NCBI RefSeq assembly: GCF_003937945.1
Contig: NZ_RSEC01000053.1
Span: 1 to 64,000, forward strand
Source of the DNA: Amycolatopsis eburnea
GTDB taxonomy: Bacteria > Actinomycetota > Actinomycetes > Mycobacteriales > Pseudonocardiaceae
DNA: 64,000 bases
Direction: 5' to 3'
Shown here piece after piece: positions 9,201 to 17,250 of this stretch; the stretch's first letter is position 1; each line of letters opens with the position of its first letter. Under the pieces are notes generated by a model. That model saw only the letters and a program-made list of their open reading frames with translations. It did not search any database and was not told the DNA's origin. A program made the translations under genes and the position numbers.

Positions 9201-9485
9201 CACCAGGTGTGGATGCCCTACCACTGGGGCGGTTCCGGGCTGGTGCCCGGCGACGTGGTGAACGACCTGTTCGGCGTCGTGCTGGACCCGAACGTGTTCA
9301 TCCAGGAGAGCAAGGTCGCCACCTGCGACGTCCGGCCCGGGAAGCGCCCGCGCGGCGCCGCGCTGACCGCGTACCTCGCCGACTACCGGGAGCGCGCGGG
9401 CATCACGCCGGAAACGGGTACGCGGGTGTCGACGGCGCACGAGACCCGGCACGTCGAACCCGGCCACGAGGAGGACGGCACATGA
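6210..9485 (+). CDS. fdhA: formate dehydrogenase alpha subunit, selenoprotein (TGA at 6777 = Sec190)
   Basis: One continuous reading frame of 1091 residues, interrupted only by TGA at 6777-6779, encodes the molybdopterin/4Fe-4S catalytic subunit of formate dehydrogenase. A 4Fe-4S cluster site is formed by C51, C54, C58 (CPYCAVGC) and C86 (RLCPKG). The TGA sits in NQARI-U-HSATVPGLGTSFGRG, aligning with the Sec-His pair and the following SFGRG of Escherichia coli FdnG. The frame then continues through MGSNMAEAHPVGFQW and HVDPRFTRTSALAD, the usual cofactor segments. No twin-arginine signal is seen, so the enzyme should face the cytoplasm. Sec190 would ligate Mo/W and the adjacent His191 would assist proton transfer. 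An automatic annotation would split it into a 189-residue piece and a later start. The start at 6210 has GGAGG 4 bases upstream. Genes for selenocysteine insertion are not in this window. Confidence 0.92.
6777..6828 (+). promoter_or_regulatory. selenocysteine codon with bacterial SECIS hairpin
   Basis: Just after TGA 6777-6779, CGCCACCG (6785-6792) pairs perfectly with CGGTGGCG (6821-6828), and inside it TCCC (6794-6797) pairs with GGGA (6804-6807). The apical loop shows GGTCT at 6798-6802, that is, nucleotides 19-23 after the TGA. The E. coli fdhF SECIS element has the same GGUCU loop at the same distance, as I recall its sequence. This would be bound by SelB to deliver Sec-tRNA. Confidence 0.88.
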
Positions 9486-10408
9486 GCGTCGAGGACCGGC
9501 TGTCCGGCCCGCTGCCGGACGTCGCCGGGGAAGCCGGGCACACCGGGCACCCGCCGCGGGTCGGGTTCTTCACCGACACGTCGGTGTGCATCGGCTGCAA
9601 GGCCTGCGAAGTGGCCTGCAAGGAGTGGAACGCCGTCCCCGAGGACGGGCTGGACCTGCTCGGGATGTCGTTCGACAACACCGGCGCGCTCGGCGCGAAC
9701 ACGTGGCGGCACGTGGCTTTCGTCGAGCAGCCGCGCCCGCCGGGCGGACCGGGCACCGCTCCCCCGCCGGGCGCGCCCGAAGACCTCGGCATGCCGTCGT
9801 TCGACCTGCCGGGCGCGAAGACCGGCGCCGACGGCCGGACCGACTTCCGCTGGCTGATGGCGTCGGACGTGTGCAAGCACTGCACGCACGCCGGCTGCCT
9901 GGACGTCTGCCCGACCGGGGCGCTGTTCCGCACCGAGTTCGGCTCGGTCGTGGTGCAGCAGGACATCTGCAACGGCTGCGGCTACTGCGTTTCCGGCTGC
10001 CCGTACGGCGTCATCGACCGGCGGCCGGACGACGGGCGCGCGCAGAAGTGCACGCTCTGCTACGACCGGCTGCACGACGGCCTCGAACCGGCCTGCGCCA
10101 AGGCGTGCCCGACCGACTCCATCCAGTTCGGCGAGCTCGACGAGCTGCGCGAGCGGGCCGACCGGCGCGTCGAGCAGCTGCACGAACGCGGGGTCCCCGA
10201 AGCCCGGCTCTACGGGCACGACCCGGCCGACGGCGTCGGCGGCACCGGCGCGTTCTTCCTGCTGCTGGACGAACCCGAGGTCTACGGCCTGCCGCCGGAC
10301 CCGGTGGTGCCGACCCGCGAACTGCCCGCGATGTGGAAGTACGCCGGGATGGCGGCCTCGGCGCTGCTCGCCGCCGCCGTCGCCGCGTTCGGAGGACGCC
10401 GCCGATGA
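9482..10408 (+). CDS. fdhB: formate dehydrogenase beta subunit, 4Fe-4S ferredoxin-type
   Basis: A 308-residue electron-transfer subunit. The first cluster motif is C36-IGC-KAC-EVAC with C36, C39, C42 and C46. Further four-cysteine sets occur in CKHCTHAGCLDVCP, CNGCGYCVSGCP and CTLCYDR...CAKACP, giving four 4Fe-4S sites as in FdnH/HybA-type subunits. A hydrophobic segment near the C-terminus (after MWKYAGM) may anchor it to the membrane. Its ATG overlaps the alpha-subunit stop (ATGA), and its own end overlaps the next gene, so the three are co-translated. It passes electrons from the catalytic subunit towards the NrfD-like membrane partner. An insertion of Pro/Gly-rich sequence lies between the first and second cluster motifs. 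Confidence 0.9.
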   Translation: MSVEDRLSGPLPDVAGEAGHTGHPPRVGFFTDTSVCIGCKACEVACKEWNAVPEDGLDLLGMSFDNTGALGANTWRHVAFVEQPRPPGGPGTAPPPGAPEDLGMPSFDLPGAKTGADGRTDFRWLMASDVCKHCTHAGCLDVCPTGALFRTEFGSVVVQQDICNGCGYCVSGCPYGVIDRRPDDGRAQKCTLCYDRLHDGLEPACAKACPTDSIQFGELDELRERADRRVEQLHERGVPEARLYGHDPADGVGGTGAFFLLLDEPEVYGLPPDPVVPTRELPAMWKYAGMAASALLAAAVAAFGGRRR

Positions 10409-11361
10409 CCGACCGCAAGCCGCGCCGCTCCCGCGAAGAGCTGGTGGTGCCGGACGCCGAATTCCGGTCGTACTACGGGCGTCCGGTGCTCAAGCCGCCC
10501 GTGTGGGAGTGGAAGGTGCCGGCGTACCTGTTCACCGGCGGGCTCGCGGCGGGCACGTCGCTGCTGGCCGCGGGCGCCGACCTGACCGGGCGGCCGCGGC
10601 TGCGCCGGGTGGGCCGCACCGGGTCGCTGGCGGCGCTGCTGGCCAGCGTCTACCTGCTGGTCGCCGACCTCGGCCGGCCGGAACGGTTCCACCACATGCT
10701 GCGGGTGGCGAAACCGACGTCGCCGATGAGCGTCGGCACGTGGATCCTCAGCGCGTTCGGGCCCGGGATGGGGGTCGCGGCGGCCGCCGAGGTGCTGCCC
10801 GCCGGGTCGTGGCCGGGCAAGCTCGCGAGTGCGGCCGCCCGCCCGGCCGGGCTCGCGTCGGCGGCCGTCGCCCCGGCCGTCGCGTCGTACACGGCGGTGC
10901 TGCTGTCGCAGACGGCGGTTCCGGCGTGGCACGAAGCCCATCCGCAGCTGCCGTTCGTCTTCGCCGGCTCGGCCGCGGCCAGCTCCGGCGGCTTCGCGAT
11001 GGCGCTGGTGCCGGTCGAGGAGGCGGGCCCGGCCCGCGCGCTGGCCGCGATGGGCGCGGTGACCGAGCTGGTGGCGTCGAAGGTGCTGGAGAAGCGCCTC
11101 GGCCTGACCGCGGAGGCCTACACGACGGGCAAGGCGCACCGGCTGCGGAAGTGGTCGGAGCGGCTGACCGCGGCGGGCCTGCTGGGCACGCTCGCCGGGC
11201 ACCGCAGCCGCGTGGTGTCCGCGGCCGCCGGCGCGGCGCTGTTCGCCGGGAGCGCGCTGCAGCGGTTCGGGGTGTTCGAGGCCGGGGTCGCGTCGACCGA
11301 GGACCCTAAGTACGTCGTCGTGCCCCAGCGCCGGCGCGCCGCAGCAGCACCCCGGCCATAA
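10405..11361 (+). CDS. NrfD/polysulfide-reductase-type membrane subunit
   Basis: A 318-residue integral membrane protein with about eight hydrophobic segments. The N-terminal VWEWKVPAYLFTGGLAAGTS and VADLGRPERFHHMLRV segments are typical of NrfD-type quinone-interacting subunits. It starts inside the beta-subunit stop (ATGA overlap) and completes the formate dehydrogenase operon, where it would pass electrons to menaquinone without a haem cytochrome. Its last 56 bases overlap the end of the convergent MFS gene. The C-terminal tail after PKYVVVPQ is basic and Ala-rich and may be dispensable. Confidence 0.88.
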   Translation: MTDRKPRRSREELVVPDAEFRSYYGRPVLKPPVWEWKVPAYLFTGGLAAGTSLLAAGADLTGRPRLRRVGRTGSLAALLASVYLLVADLGRPERFHHMLRVAKPTSPMSVGTWILSAFGPGMGVAAAAEVLPAGSWPGKLASAAARPAGLASAAVAPAVASYTAVLLSQTAVPAWHEAHPQLPFVFAGSAAASSGGFAMALVPVEEAGPARALAAMGAVTELVASKVLEKRLGLTAEAYTTGKAHRLRKWSERLTAAGLLGTLAGHRSRVVSAAAGAALFAGSALQRFGVFEAGVASTEDPKYVVVPQRRRAAAAPRP

Positions 11362-12502
11362 CGCCCGCGACCACGGCGGCGAGGATCCCGGCGTAGCCGA
11401 ACGTCCACCCGAGCCCGGCCGCGTCGATCACCGGCTGGGCGAGCAGCGGGGAGGCGAACTGGCCGAGGAACAGCGCCGACGTGAGCAGGCCGAGGGCCTT
11501 GGTGCGGGCGCCGGGGGCGACCGAGGCGACCACCCAGCCGTTGACCACCGGGTTCAGCAGGCCGATCCCCACGCCGACCACCACCATCCCGGCCGCGGCG
11601 GTGCCCAGCCCGCCCGCCGAGCCGAGGACGGCCAGCCCGGCCGCGAACGCGGCGAACACCGCGGCCGCCAGCACCGGGAAGTCCCAGCGGGCGCGCAGGC
11701 GCCGGAAGTTCAGGCCGACCACGGTCATCACCAGGTTCACCGCGGCGATGAGCGCGCCGGTCACGGCCGGGCCCGCGCCGCCGACCCGGTCGAGCCAGAA
11801 CGGTGCCTGCGTCGGCACGGTGTAGAACACGATCACGCCGAGGAACATGACCGCGTACAAGCCGAGCAGCCGCGGCGTCCACGGCGTCGCGGCCGGGGCG
11901 TCTTCGGGGCCCGCCTGCGGTGCGTCCGCTTCGGGGACGAACCGGAGCACCAGGACCAGCACCGGCACGGCCAGCAGGTAGACGGCGAACGGGCCGCGCC
12001 AGCTCAGCGCGGCCAGCAGGCCGCCCAGCAGCAGCGCGACGACCCCGCCGAATCCCATGGCGGCGCCCTGCAGGCCCAGCACGCGGCCGTGGTCGGCGAC
12101 GGGGTGGTGGTCCGCGAGCAGCGCGGTCGCCGTGGTCATGACGCCGGCGATGCCGACGCCGAGGATCGCGCGGCCGGCGAGCAGCGCGGGCAGGGAGTCG
12201 AGGACCAGGCCGGAGCCGCCGCCCACGATGTAGAGCAGCAGGCACGCGACGAGCACGCGCACCCGGCCGGTCCGGCCGCTGAGCCGGGCCAGCAGCGGCG
12301 CGGAGACCATGATCGCCAGTCCCGGCAGGGTCAGCACCAGGCGCACGAGCAGCTGGGCGTGGGGCTCGGCGGCGAAGTGCCGCTCCATGCCCGGCAGGGC
12401 CGGGGTGATCGTGGCGCTGGCCATGATCGTCATCGTGCTGACCGCCAGCAGCGTCGCCAGCAGGGACTTCGGCGGCCGCCGCACGATCGTCGTCTCGGTC
12501 AT
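11306..12502 (-). CDS. MFS transporter, drug-exporter-like
   Basis: A 398-residue protein with 12 predicted membrane helices. The loop after helix 2 carries LLARLSGRTGRVRV (degenerate A-motif), and GRAILGVGIAGVMTTATALLAD fits helices 4-5 of the multidrug-exporter group. The C-terminus overlaps the 3' end of the NrfD-like gene by 56 bases. The LacI-type regulator starts divergently 134 bases away, with a palindromic operator in between, so this exporter may be that regulator's target. The substrate is unknown. Confidence 0.82.
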   Translation of the reverse strand: MTETTIVRRPPKSLLATLLAVSTMTIMASATITPALPGMERHFAAEPHAQLLVRLVLTLPGLAIMVSAPLLARLSGRTGRVRVLVACLLLYIVGGGSGLVLDSLPALLAGRAILGVGIAGVMTTATALLADHHPVADHGRVLGLQGAAMGFGGVVALLLGGLLAALSWRGPFAVYLLAVPVLVLVLRFVPEADAPQAGPEDAPAATPWTPRLLGLYAVMFLGVIVFYTVPTQAPFWLDRVGGAGPAVTGALIAAVNLVMTVVGLNFRRLRARWDFPVLAAAVFAAFAAGLAVLGSAGGLGTAAAGMVVVGVGIGLLNPVVNGWVVASVAPGARTKALGLLTSALFLGQFASPLLAQPVIDAAGLGWTFGYAGILAAVVAGVMAGVLLRRAGAGARRRT

Positions 12503-12604
12503 GCGGCGAGCGTAGAAGCTCGACCATACTTGAGGTCAACCGTCCGGCGAACGCCGCTTGACCAGCCGCTCCACCCGCGATTATGGTCAGCGTCCCCGCT
12601 CGGT

Positions 12605-12616
12605 GTTAGCGCTAAC
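12605..12616. promoter_or_regulatory. palindromic LacI-family operator
   Basis: GTTAGCGCTAAC is a perfect 12-base palindrome with the central CG step usual for LacI-family operators. It lies 20 bases upstream of the LacI-type gene at 12637 and about 100 bases upstream of the divergent MFS gene, so it may control both. Confidence 0.7.
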
Positions 12617-12636
12617 TCACACGAAGGTCCCCGACG

Positions 12637-13602
12637 ATGACGAACCCCCGCGGCTCGGTGACGATCACCGACGTGGCCAACGCGGCCGGGGTTTCGGCGA
12701 GCACGGTGTCGTACGTGATCACCGGCAAGCGGACGATCTCCGCGGCCACGCGGCGGCGGGTGGAGGAGACCATCCGCACCCTCGGCTACCGGCGCCGCGG
12801 CGGGTCGGTCGCGTCCCGGGCCGGCGTGCTGGCGGTCGCCGTCGGGCTGGACCGGCACCTGGGCGTGGCGATGGAGTTCTTCGCCGCGGCCGCCGGCACC
12901 GCCCGCGAACTCGGCTTCGACCTGCTCCTGGTCACCGACGACACCGGCACCGCGGGCCTGCACCGGGTGACGTCGGCCGCGCTGGCCGACGCGGTGATCG
13001 TGCTGGACGCGGGCGACGACGACCCGCGCGTCCCCGGCCTGCTCGCCTCGGGGAGCCCGGCGGTGCTGATCGGCCGCGGTCCTTCGGCCATCCCCGTGGA
13101 CTTCGCGCCGGCCGGCCAGGCGTGCGCGACGCACCTCGCCGGTCTCGGCCACCGCGCGATCGCGCACCTGACGCCGTCGGCCCCGCACCGGCTCCGCTAC
13201 CTGGCGGGCTTCCGCGAGGCCGCCGTCCACCGGCGCCTGGAAGCGCTTTCCCGCCCGTGCGCACCCGAGGACGTGCCGCGCTGCCTGGACGAGCTGCTCA
13301 CCCGCGACGGGCCGACGGCGCTGGTCGTCCACGACGAAGCCGTGCTCCCGCCGGTCCTGGCCGAGCTGGGGCGGCGCGGGCTGCGGGTGCCCGGGGACGT
13401 GTCCGTCGTGGCGGTGTGCTCGGCCGGTGTGGCCGACCACCAGCGGCTCCGCCCCACGGCGGTGGTCGTCCCTGCGCGGGAGCTGGGCGTGCGGGCGGTG
13501 CAGCTGGCGGTGGGCCGGCTGGAGGGGCTGCCGCCGGCCGAGCCGGAGCCCGTGGTCCCTTCGCTGGTGCTCGGCGAAACCACCGGCCCGGCCGTCGGCT
13601 GA
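12637..13602 (+). CDS. LacI-family transcriptional regulator
   Basis: A 321-residue regulator. The N-terminal helix-turn-helix reads ITDVANAAGVSASTVSYVIT (about residues 10-29), followed by the hinge region ending RRRVEETIRTLGYRRRGG and a sugar-binding-protein-like effector domain to the end. The domain ends with the family's usual SLVLGETTGP element. The missing Arg in some effector-pocket positions prevents a ligand guess. A perfect palindromic operator lies just upstream, which suggests autoregulation and control of the divergent MFS transporter. Confidence 0.88.
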   Translation: MTNPRGSVTITDVANAAGVSASTVSYVITGKRTISAATRRRVEETIRTLGYRRRGGSVASRAGVLAVAVGLDRHLGVAMEFFAAAAGTARELGFDLLLVTDDTGTAGLHRVTSAALADAVIVLDAGDDDPRVPGLLASGSPAVLIGRGPSAIPVDFAPAGQACATHLAGLGHRAIAHLTPSAPHRLRYLAGFREAAVHRRLEALSRPCAPEDVPRCLDELLTRDGPTALVVHDEAVLPPVLAELGRRGLRVPGDVSVVAVCSAGVADHQRLRPTAVVVPARELGVRAVQLAVGRLEGLPPAEPEPVVPSLVLGETTGPAVG

Positions 13603-13605
13603 CCT

Positions 13606-13902
13606 TCAGCGTCCCGGTGCGGCTCGCTCGTCGAGGCCGAGCGCCGCGACCAGGTCGGCCACCCGGTGGTGGGCCTCCAGCGGGTGGCGCAGCCTGCCCT
13701 CCGGGTGAATCCGGTAGTGGTTGCGCCTGCCGACCCGCTCGCGCTCGAGGTAGCCCTCGTCGATCAGGTCGCGCAGGACGAGCTGCACCCCGCGTTCCGT
13801 GATGCCCACCCGGGCGGCGATGGCGTGCAGCGTCGAGTCGGGATCCGCGGCCACGCACAGCAGAACGTGCGCGTGGTTGCTCAGGAACGTCCACGAAACC
13901 AT
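13606..13902 (-). CDS. winged-helix transcriptional regulator, small
   Basis: A 98-residue winged-helix DNA-binding protein. WTFLSNHAHVLLCVAADPD is a MarR/ArsR-like first helix, IAARVGITERGVQLVLRDL is the helix-turn-helix, and GYLERERVGRRNHYRIHPEG is the wing. The last part is a short amphipathic helix. The ATG at 13902 is chosen over a GTG at 13911. It faces the LacI gene tail-to-tail (3 bases between ends) and is divergent from terC, which it might control. No inducer domain is present. Confidence 0.75.
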   Translation of the reverse strand: MVSWTFLSNHAHVLLCVAADPDSTLHAIAARVGITERGVQLVLRDLIDEGYLERERVGRRNHYRIHPEGRLRHPLEAHHRVADLVAALGLDERAAPGR

Positions 13903-14084
13903 ACCGGCCACAGTAGACGTCCGAACTTGACAGACGAACTGCAGTTCGTCATTCTGGAGGCACGGAGGGGAGTACCCGCCCGGTCCGGCATCGTCAGTCC
14001 GGCTGCCCGTGTGCGGCCCGGTGCCGGCGTCACCGCGTGTGGCCGGGGAGACCTCTGGTTCGGCACCGAACCGGAGGAGTGTGC

Positions 14085-15002
14085 ATGACCGTCCCCTTTT
14101 GGGCCTGGCTCGCCGTGCTCGGCGTCATCCTGGCGATGCTCGCCGTCGACCTGGCCGCCCATCGCCGCGCGCACGTCGTCGGTGTCCGCGAAGCCCTGGC
14201 CTGGTCCGGTGTGTGGGTGGCGCTGGGGCTGGCCTTCGGCGCCGTCGTCTGGTGGGTCTGGGGTGCGGAGTTCGCGGGCCAGTACTTCGCGGGCTACGTC
14301 ATCGAAAAGTCGCTGGCGGTCGACAACGTCTTCGTGTTCGCGATCATCTTCGGGTACTTCGCCGTCCCGCGCGAGCACCAGCACCGCGTCCTGTTCTACG
14401 GGGTACTCGGCGCGCTCGTGTTCCGCGCGGTGTTCATCGCGGCGGGCTCGGCGCTGATCGCGAGCTTCGCGTGGATCCTGTACGTCTTCGGGGCTTTCCT
14501 CGTCGTCACCGGCTTCCGCATGGCGCTGCACCGCGAGCAGGAAGTCGACTACGAGCGCAACGTCGTGCTGCGCGCGTTCCGCCGGGTCGTCCCCTCGACC
14601 GATCGCCACCACGGCGCCAGGTTCCTGGTCCGCGAAGGCGGCCGCTGGGTGGCGACGCCGCTGCTCGCGGTCCTGGTGCTGATCGAGGTCGTCGACGTCG
14701 TCTTCGCGGTCGACTCGATCCCGGCGATCTTCGCCGTCACGCAAGAACCCTTCCTCGTCTTCACGTCGAACGCCTTCGCGGTCCTCGGCCTGCGGGCGAT
14801 GTACTTCCTGCTGGCCGACGTCATGCACCGGTTCGTCTACCTCAAGTTCGGGCTGGCGCTGGTGCTGGTCTGGGTGGGCGTGAAGATGCTGCTGCTGGAG
14901 GTCTGGAAGATCCCGACGGCGCTGTCGCTGGGCGTGGTGGCCGCGATCCTCGCGACGGCGGTGGGGGCCAGCCTGCTGCGGACGCGGACCCGTTCCGGGT
15001 AA
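14085..15002 (+). CDS. terC: TerC-family integral membrane protein
   Basis: A 305-residue TerC/Alx-type protein with about nine membrane helices. Conserved acidic residues sit within helices, as in EKSLAVDNVFVF and EVVDVVFAVDSIPAIFAVTQ, both signature segments of the family. TerC-like proteins are linked to tellurite resistance and, for Alx and YceF/MeeF-type members, to manganese efflux and metal loading of exported proteins; the role here is inferred only from the family. The ATG at 14085 has GGAGGAG 6 bases upstream, so the earlier in-frame codon at 14037 is rejected. Confidence 0.9.
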   Translation: MTVPFWAWLAVLGVILAMLAVDLAAHRRAHVVGVREALAWSGVWVALGLAFGAVVWWVWGAEFAGQYFAGYVIEKSLAVDNVFVFAIIFGYFAVPREHQHRVLFYGVLGALVFRAVFIAAGSALIASFAWILYVFGAFLVVTGFRMALHREQEVDYERNVVLRAFRRVVPSTDRHHGARFLVREGGRWVATPLLAVLVLIEVVDVVFAVDSIPAIFAVTQEPFLVFTSNAFAVLGLRAMYFLLADVMHRFVYLKFGLALVLVWVGVKMLLLEVWKIPTALSLGVVAAILATAVGASLLRTRTRSG

Positions 15003-15042
15003 ATCGCTTGCCCCGTCCTCGGCCCGGCGATGGACTGTCGCG

Positions 15043-16257
15043 ATGGAGATCCGCCCCACCACCGACCAGGACCTCGACGCCTTCGTCACCACGTTCCACA
15101 CCGCGCTGGGCCGCTTCCCGGAAGCCCCCGGCGAAGACGGCGGCGTCTGGTGGTCGGCGCTCGAGATGGACCGGAGTCTGCTGGCCGTGACGCCGGCGGG
15201 GCAGCCCGTCGGCACCGCCGGCGCGTACACCTTCGAGCTCACCCTGCCCGGCGAGGTCCTCGCCCCGGCCGCCGGGGTGACCGCCGTCGGGGTGCTGCCC
15301 TCGCACCGGCGGCGGGGCGTGCTCAGCGCGATGATGCGGCACCAGCTCGGCGACCTGCGCGCCCGCGGCGAGTTCCTCTCGGTGCTGCTGGCCTCCGAAG
15401 CCGTTATCTACCGCCGGTTCGGCTACGGGCCGGCGACCTACACGCAGCGGCTGACCGTGCCGCGCCACCAGGCCGGGCTGGCCCTCCCCCGGTCCCGCGC
15501 CGGCGCCGAAGCGCCCGGCTCGGTCGAGGTGCGCCCGCGTGCCGAGTGCGTCGGGACCATGGAAGAGGTCTACGACCGCTACCGGCGCACGCAGCCCGGC
15601 GCGCTGTCGCGGCCGCCGCGCTGGTGGAGCTCGGGCGCGGGGCAGCCCCCGATCGCCCCGGCGCAGCGGTACGTCGCCGTCCACCGCGACGCCGGCGGGG
15701 TCGCGGACGGGTACGCCAGCTACGCGGTCGGCGAGCCCCGCACGTTGACCGTCGACGAGATCATCGCCACCGACGACGCCGTCTTCACCGCACTGGCGCG
15801 GTTCGCGCTCGAGCACGACCTGGTGACCGACGTCGTGCTCAAGCACGTCCCGCCCGGGCACCCGCTGCGCTGGCAGCTCGGTGACTTCCGCGCCGCCGAG
15901 GTCGGCGGGGACACGGACTGGCTCTGGGTCCGGCTGCTGGACGTCCCCCGCGCGCTGACCACCCGTGGCTGGTCCGCCGACGGCGAGCTGGTCCTCGACG
16001 TCACCGACCCGTTCCTCGCCGAGCGCGGCCGCTACCTGCTGACCGTCCGCGACGGCAAGGCCGGGTGCGTGCCGACCGACCGCGAGCCCGGCCTGTCCCT
16101 GGACGTGAGCGACCTGGGGTCGATCTACCTCGGCGGCACGACCCCGAGCACGCTGGTGCGGGCCGGCCACATCGAGGCCCACGACCCGGAGGCGGCCGCC
16201 GTCGCCGACGCCCTCTTCCGGACCGAGCGCGCGCCGCACTGCCTGCACTGGTTCTGA
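15043..16257 (+). CDS. Eis-like GNAT N-acetyltransferase
   Basis: A 404-residue protein of the Eis family, which has two GNAT-like domains and an SCP2-like C-terminal domain. The acetyl-CoA-binding loop is seen as VGVLPSHRRRGVLSAMMRHQ (about residues 84-103), and RRFGYGPATYTQRLTV follows, as in Mycobacterium Eis. The C-terminal domain ends with the usual HCLHWF, whose carboxylate acts in catalysis in Eis enzymes. Family members acetylate amines, including aminoglycosides and lysines; the substrate here is not known. The start at 15043 begins directly with MEIRPTTDQD. The LysR gene follows after 6 bases. Confidence 0.87.
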   Translation: MEIRPTTDQDLDAFVTTFHTALGRFPEAPGEDGGVWWSALEMDRSLLAVTPAGQPVGTAGAYTFELTLPGEVLAPAAGVTAVGVLPSHRRRGVLSAMMRHQLGDLRARGEFLSVLLASEAVIYRRFGYGPATYTQRLTVPRHQAGLALPRSRAGAEAPGSVEVRPRAECVGTMEEVYDRYRRTQPGALSRPPRWWSSGAGQPPIAPAQRYVAVHRDAGGVADGYASYAVGEPRTLTVDEIIATDDAVFTALARFALEHDLVTDVVLKHVPPGHPLRWQLGDFRAAEVGGDTDWLWVRLLDVPRALTTRGWSADGELVLDVTDPFLAERGRYLLTVRDGKAGCVPTDREPGLSLDVSDLGSIYLGGTTPSTLVRAGHIEAHDPEAAAVADALFRTERAPHCLHWF

Positions 16258-16263
16258 CCGGTC

Positions 16264-17181
16264 ATGGCCTTCTCCGACGCTTCCCTGACCGCGCTGCGGG
16301 TGTTCCGCGAGGTCGCCGAGCGGGGAACGCTCACGGCCGCGGCTGCCGCGCTCGGGTACACGCAGTCCGCGGTCTCGCGGCAGATCGCGGCGCTGGAACG
16401 CGCGGCGGGCACGCCGCTGCTGGAACGCCGTCACGACGGGGTGCGGCTCACCGCGGCCGGGCAGATCGTGCTCCGGCGGGTCACCGGCGTCGTCGACCAG
16501 CTCGACGCCACCGCGCGCGAACTCGCCGGGCTGCCGGCCGAGCGGGCCACGGTCCGGCTGGGCTGGTTCCCGACCGCCGGCGCCGAGCTGCTCCCCCGGG
16601 CGCTGGCGGCCCTGCGGCGCACCGACCCGGCGATCACCGTCCTCAGCCGCGAAGGCGGCACCCCGGCGCTGGTCCGGGCACTGCGCGCCGGCACGCTGGA
16701 CGTCGCCCTGCTGGCCTCGGCGCCGCCGTTCCGCCCGCCGGACACCGAAACGCCGGCGCTGACCGTGCACACGCTGGCCGAACGCAGCCTCCGCGTCGCG
16801 GTGCCCGCCGACGACCCGCTCGCCCGCCGCGGCTACCTCGACGTGGCCGACCTGCGCGGCCGCCGCTGGATCGCGGGTTCGGGCGACGACCGGGTGCTGG
16901 GCGTGTGGCCGGGCCTGGACGAGCGGCCGGAGATCGCGCACACCGCCCGCGACTGGCTGGCCAAGCTGCACCTGGTGGCCGCCGGGTGCGGCATCACGAC
17001 GGTGCCGGGCGCGCTCGGCTCAGTGGCCCCGCCCGGGGTGCGCGTGCTCCCGGTGCGGGGCGGGCCCGGGGAACAGCGCCGCGTGCTCCTCGCGCACCTG
17101 CCGCGTCCGTTGCCGGACCCGGTCGCCCGCGTGGCCGCCGCCTTGCGCGCGGCCGCGCTGGAAACGGACACCGGCGAGTAG
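16264..17181 (+). CDS. LysR-family transcriptional regulator
   Basis: A 305-residue LysR protein. The helix-turn-helix covers about residues 10-60 (LRVFREVAERGTLTAAAAAL, then QSAVSRQIAALERAAG), with the wing LLERRHDGVRLTAAG. An effector domain follows from about residue 93 (VRLGWFPTAGAELLPRAL). It begins 6 bases after the Eis-like acetyltransferase and is probably cotranscribed with it, which is atypical because LysR genes are usually divergent from their targets. Its end faces the end of the injection-system operon across a strong hairpin. Confidence 0.87.
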   Translation: MAFSDASLTALRVFREVAERGTLTAAAAALGYTQSAVSRQIAALERAAGTPLLERRHDGVRLTAAGQIVLRRVTGVVDQLDATARELAGLPAERATVRLGWFPTAGAELLPRALAALRRTDPAITVLSREGGTPALVRALRAGTLDVALLASAPPFRPPDTETPALTVHTLAERSLRVAVPADDPLARRGYLDVADLRGRRWIAGSGDDRVLGVWPGLDERPEIAHTARDWLAKLHLVAAGCGITTVPGALGSVAPPGVRVLPVRGGPGEQRRVLLAHLPRPLPDPVARVAAALRAAALETDTGE

Positions 17182-17195
17182 GCAGGCAGTCCCAA

Positions 17196-17250
17196 TGCCG
17201 TTAAGGCCACCTTACGGGCGTCTGACGCCCGTAAGGTGGCCTTAACGGCA
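17196..17250. terminator. 26-bp perfect hairpin, likely bidirectional terminator
   Basis: Arms at 17196-17221 and 17225-17250 are exact reverse complements around a 3-base loop (CTG). It lies between the end of the plus-strand LysR gene and the end of the minus-strand injection-system operon, and it includes the stop codon of the operon's last gene. No clear T-run follows on either side. The core (GTTAAGGCCACCTTAC) looks like one of the genome's dispersed palindromic families. Confidence 0.75.

Noticed and set aside
3438..9467. Very long open frames on the minus strand opposite the sortase, MFS and formate dehydrogenase genes
   Set aside because: Their products are low-complexity, rich in Arg, Gly, Pro and Asp, without any known domain, as expected of frames opposite high-GC genes with strong third-position bias.
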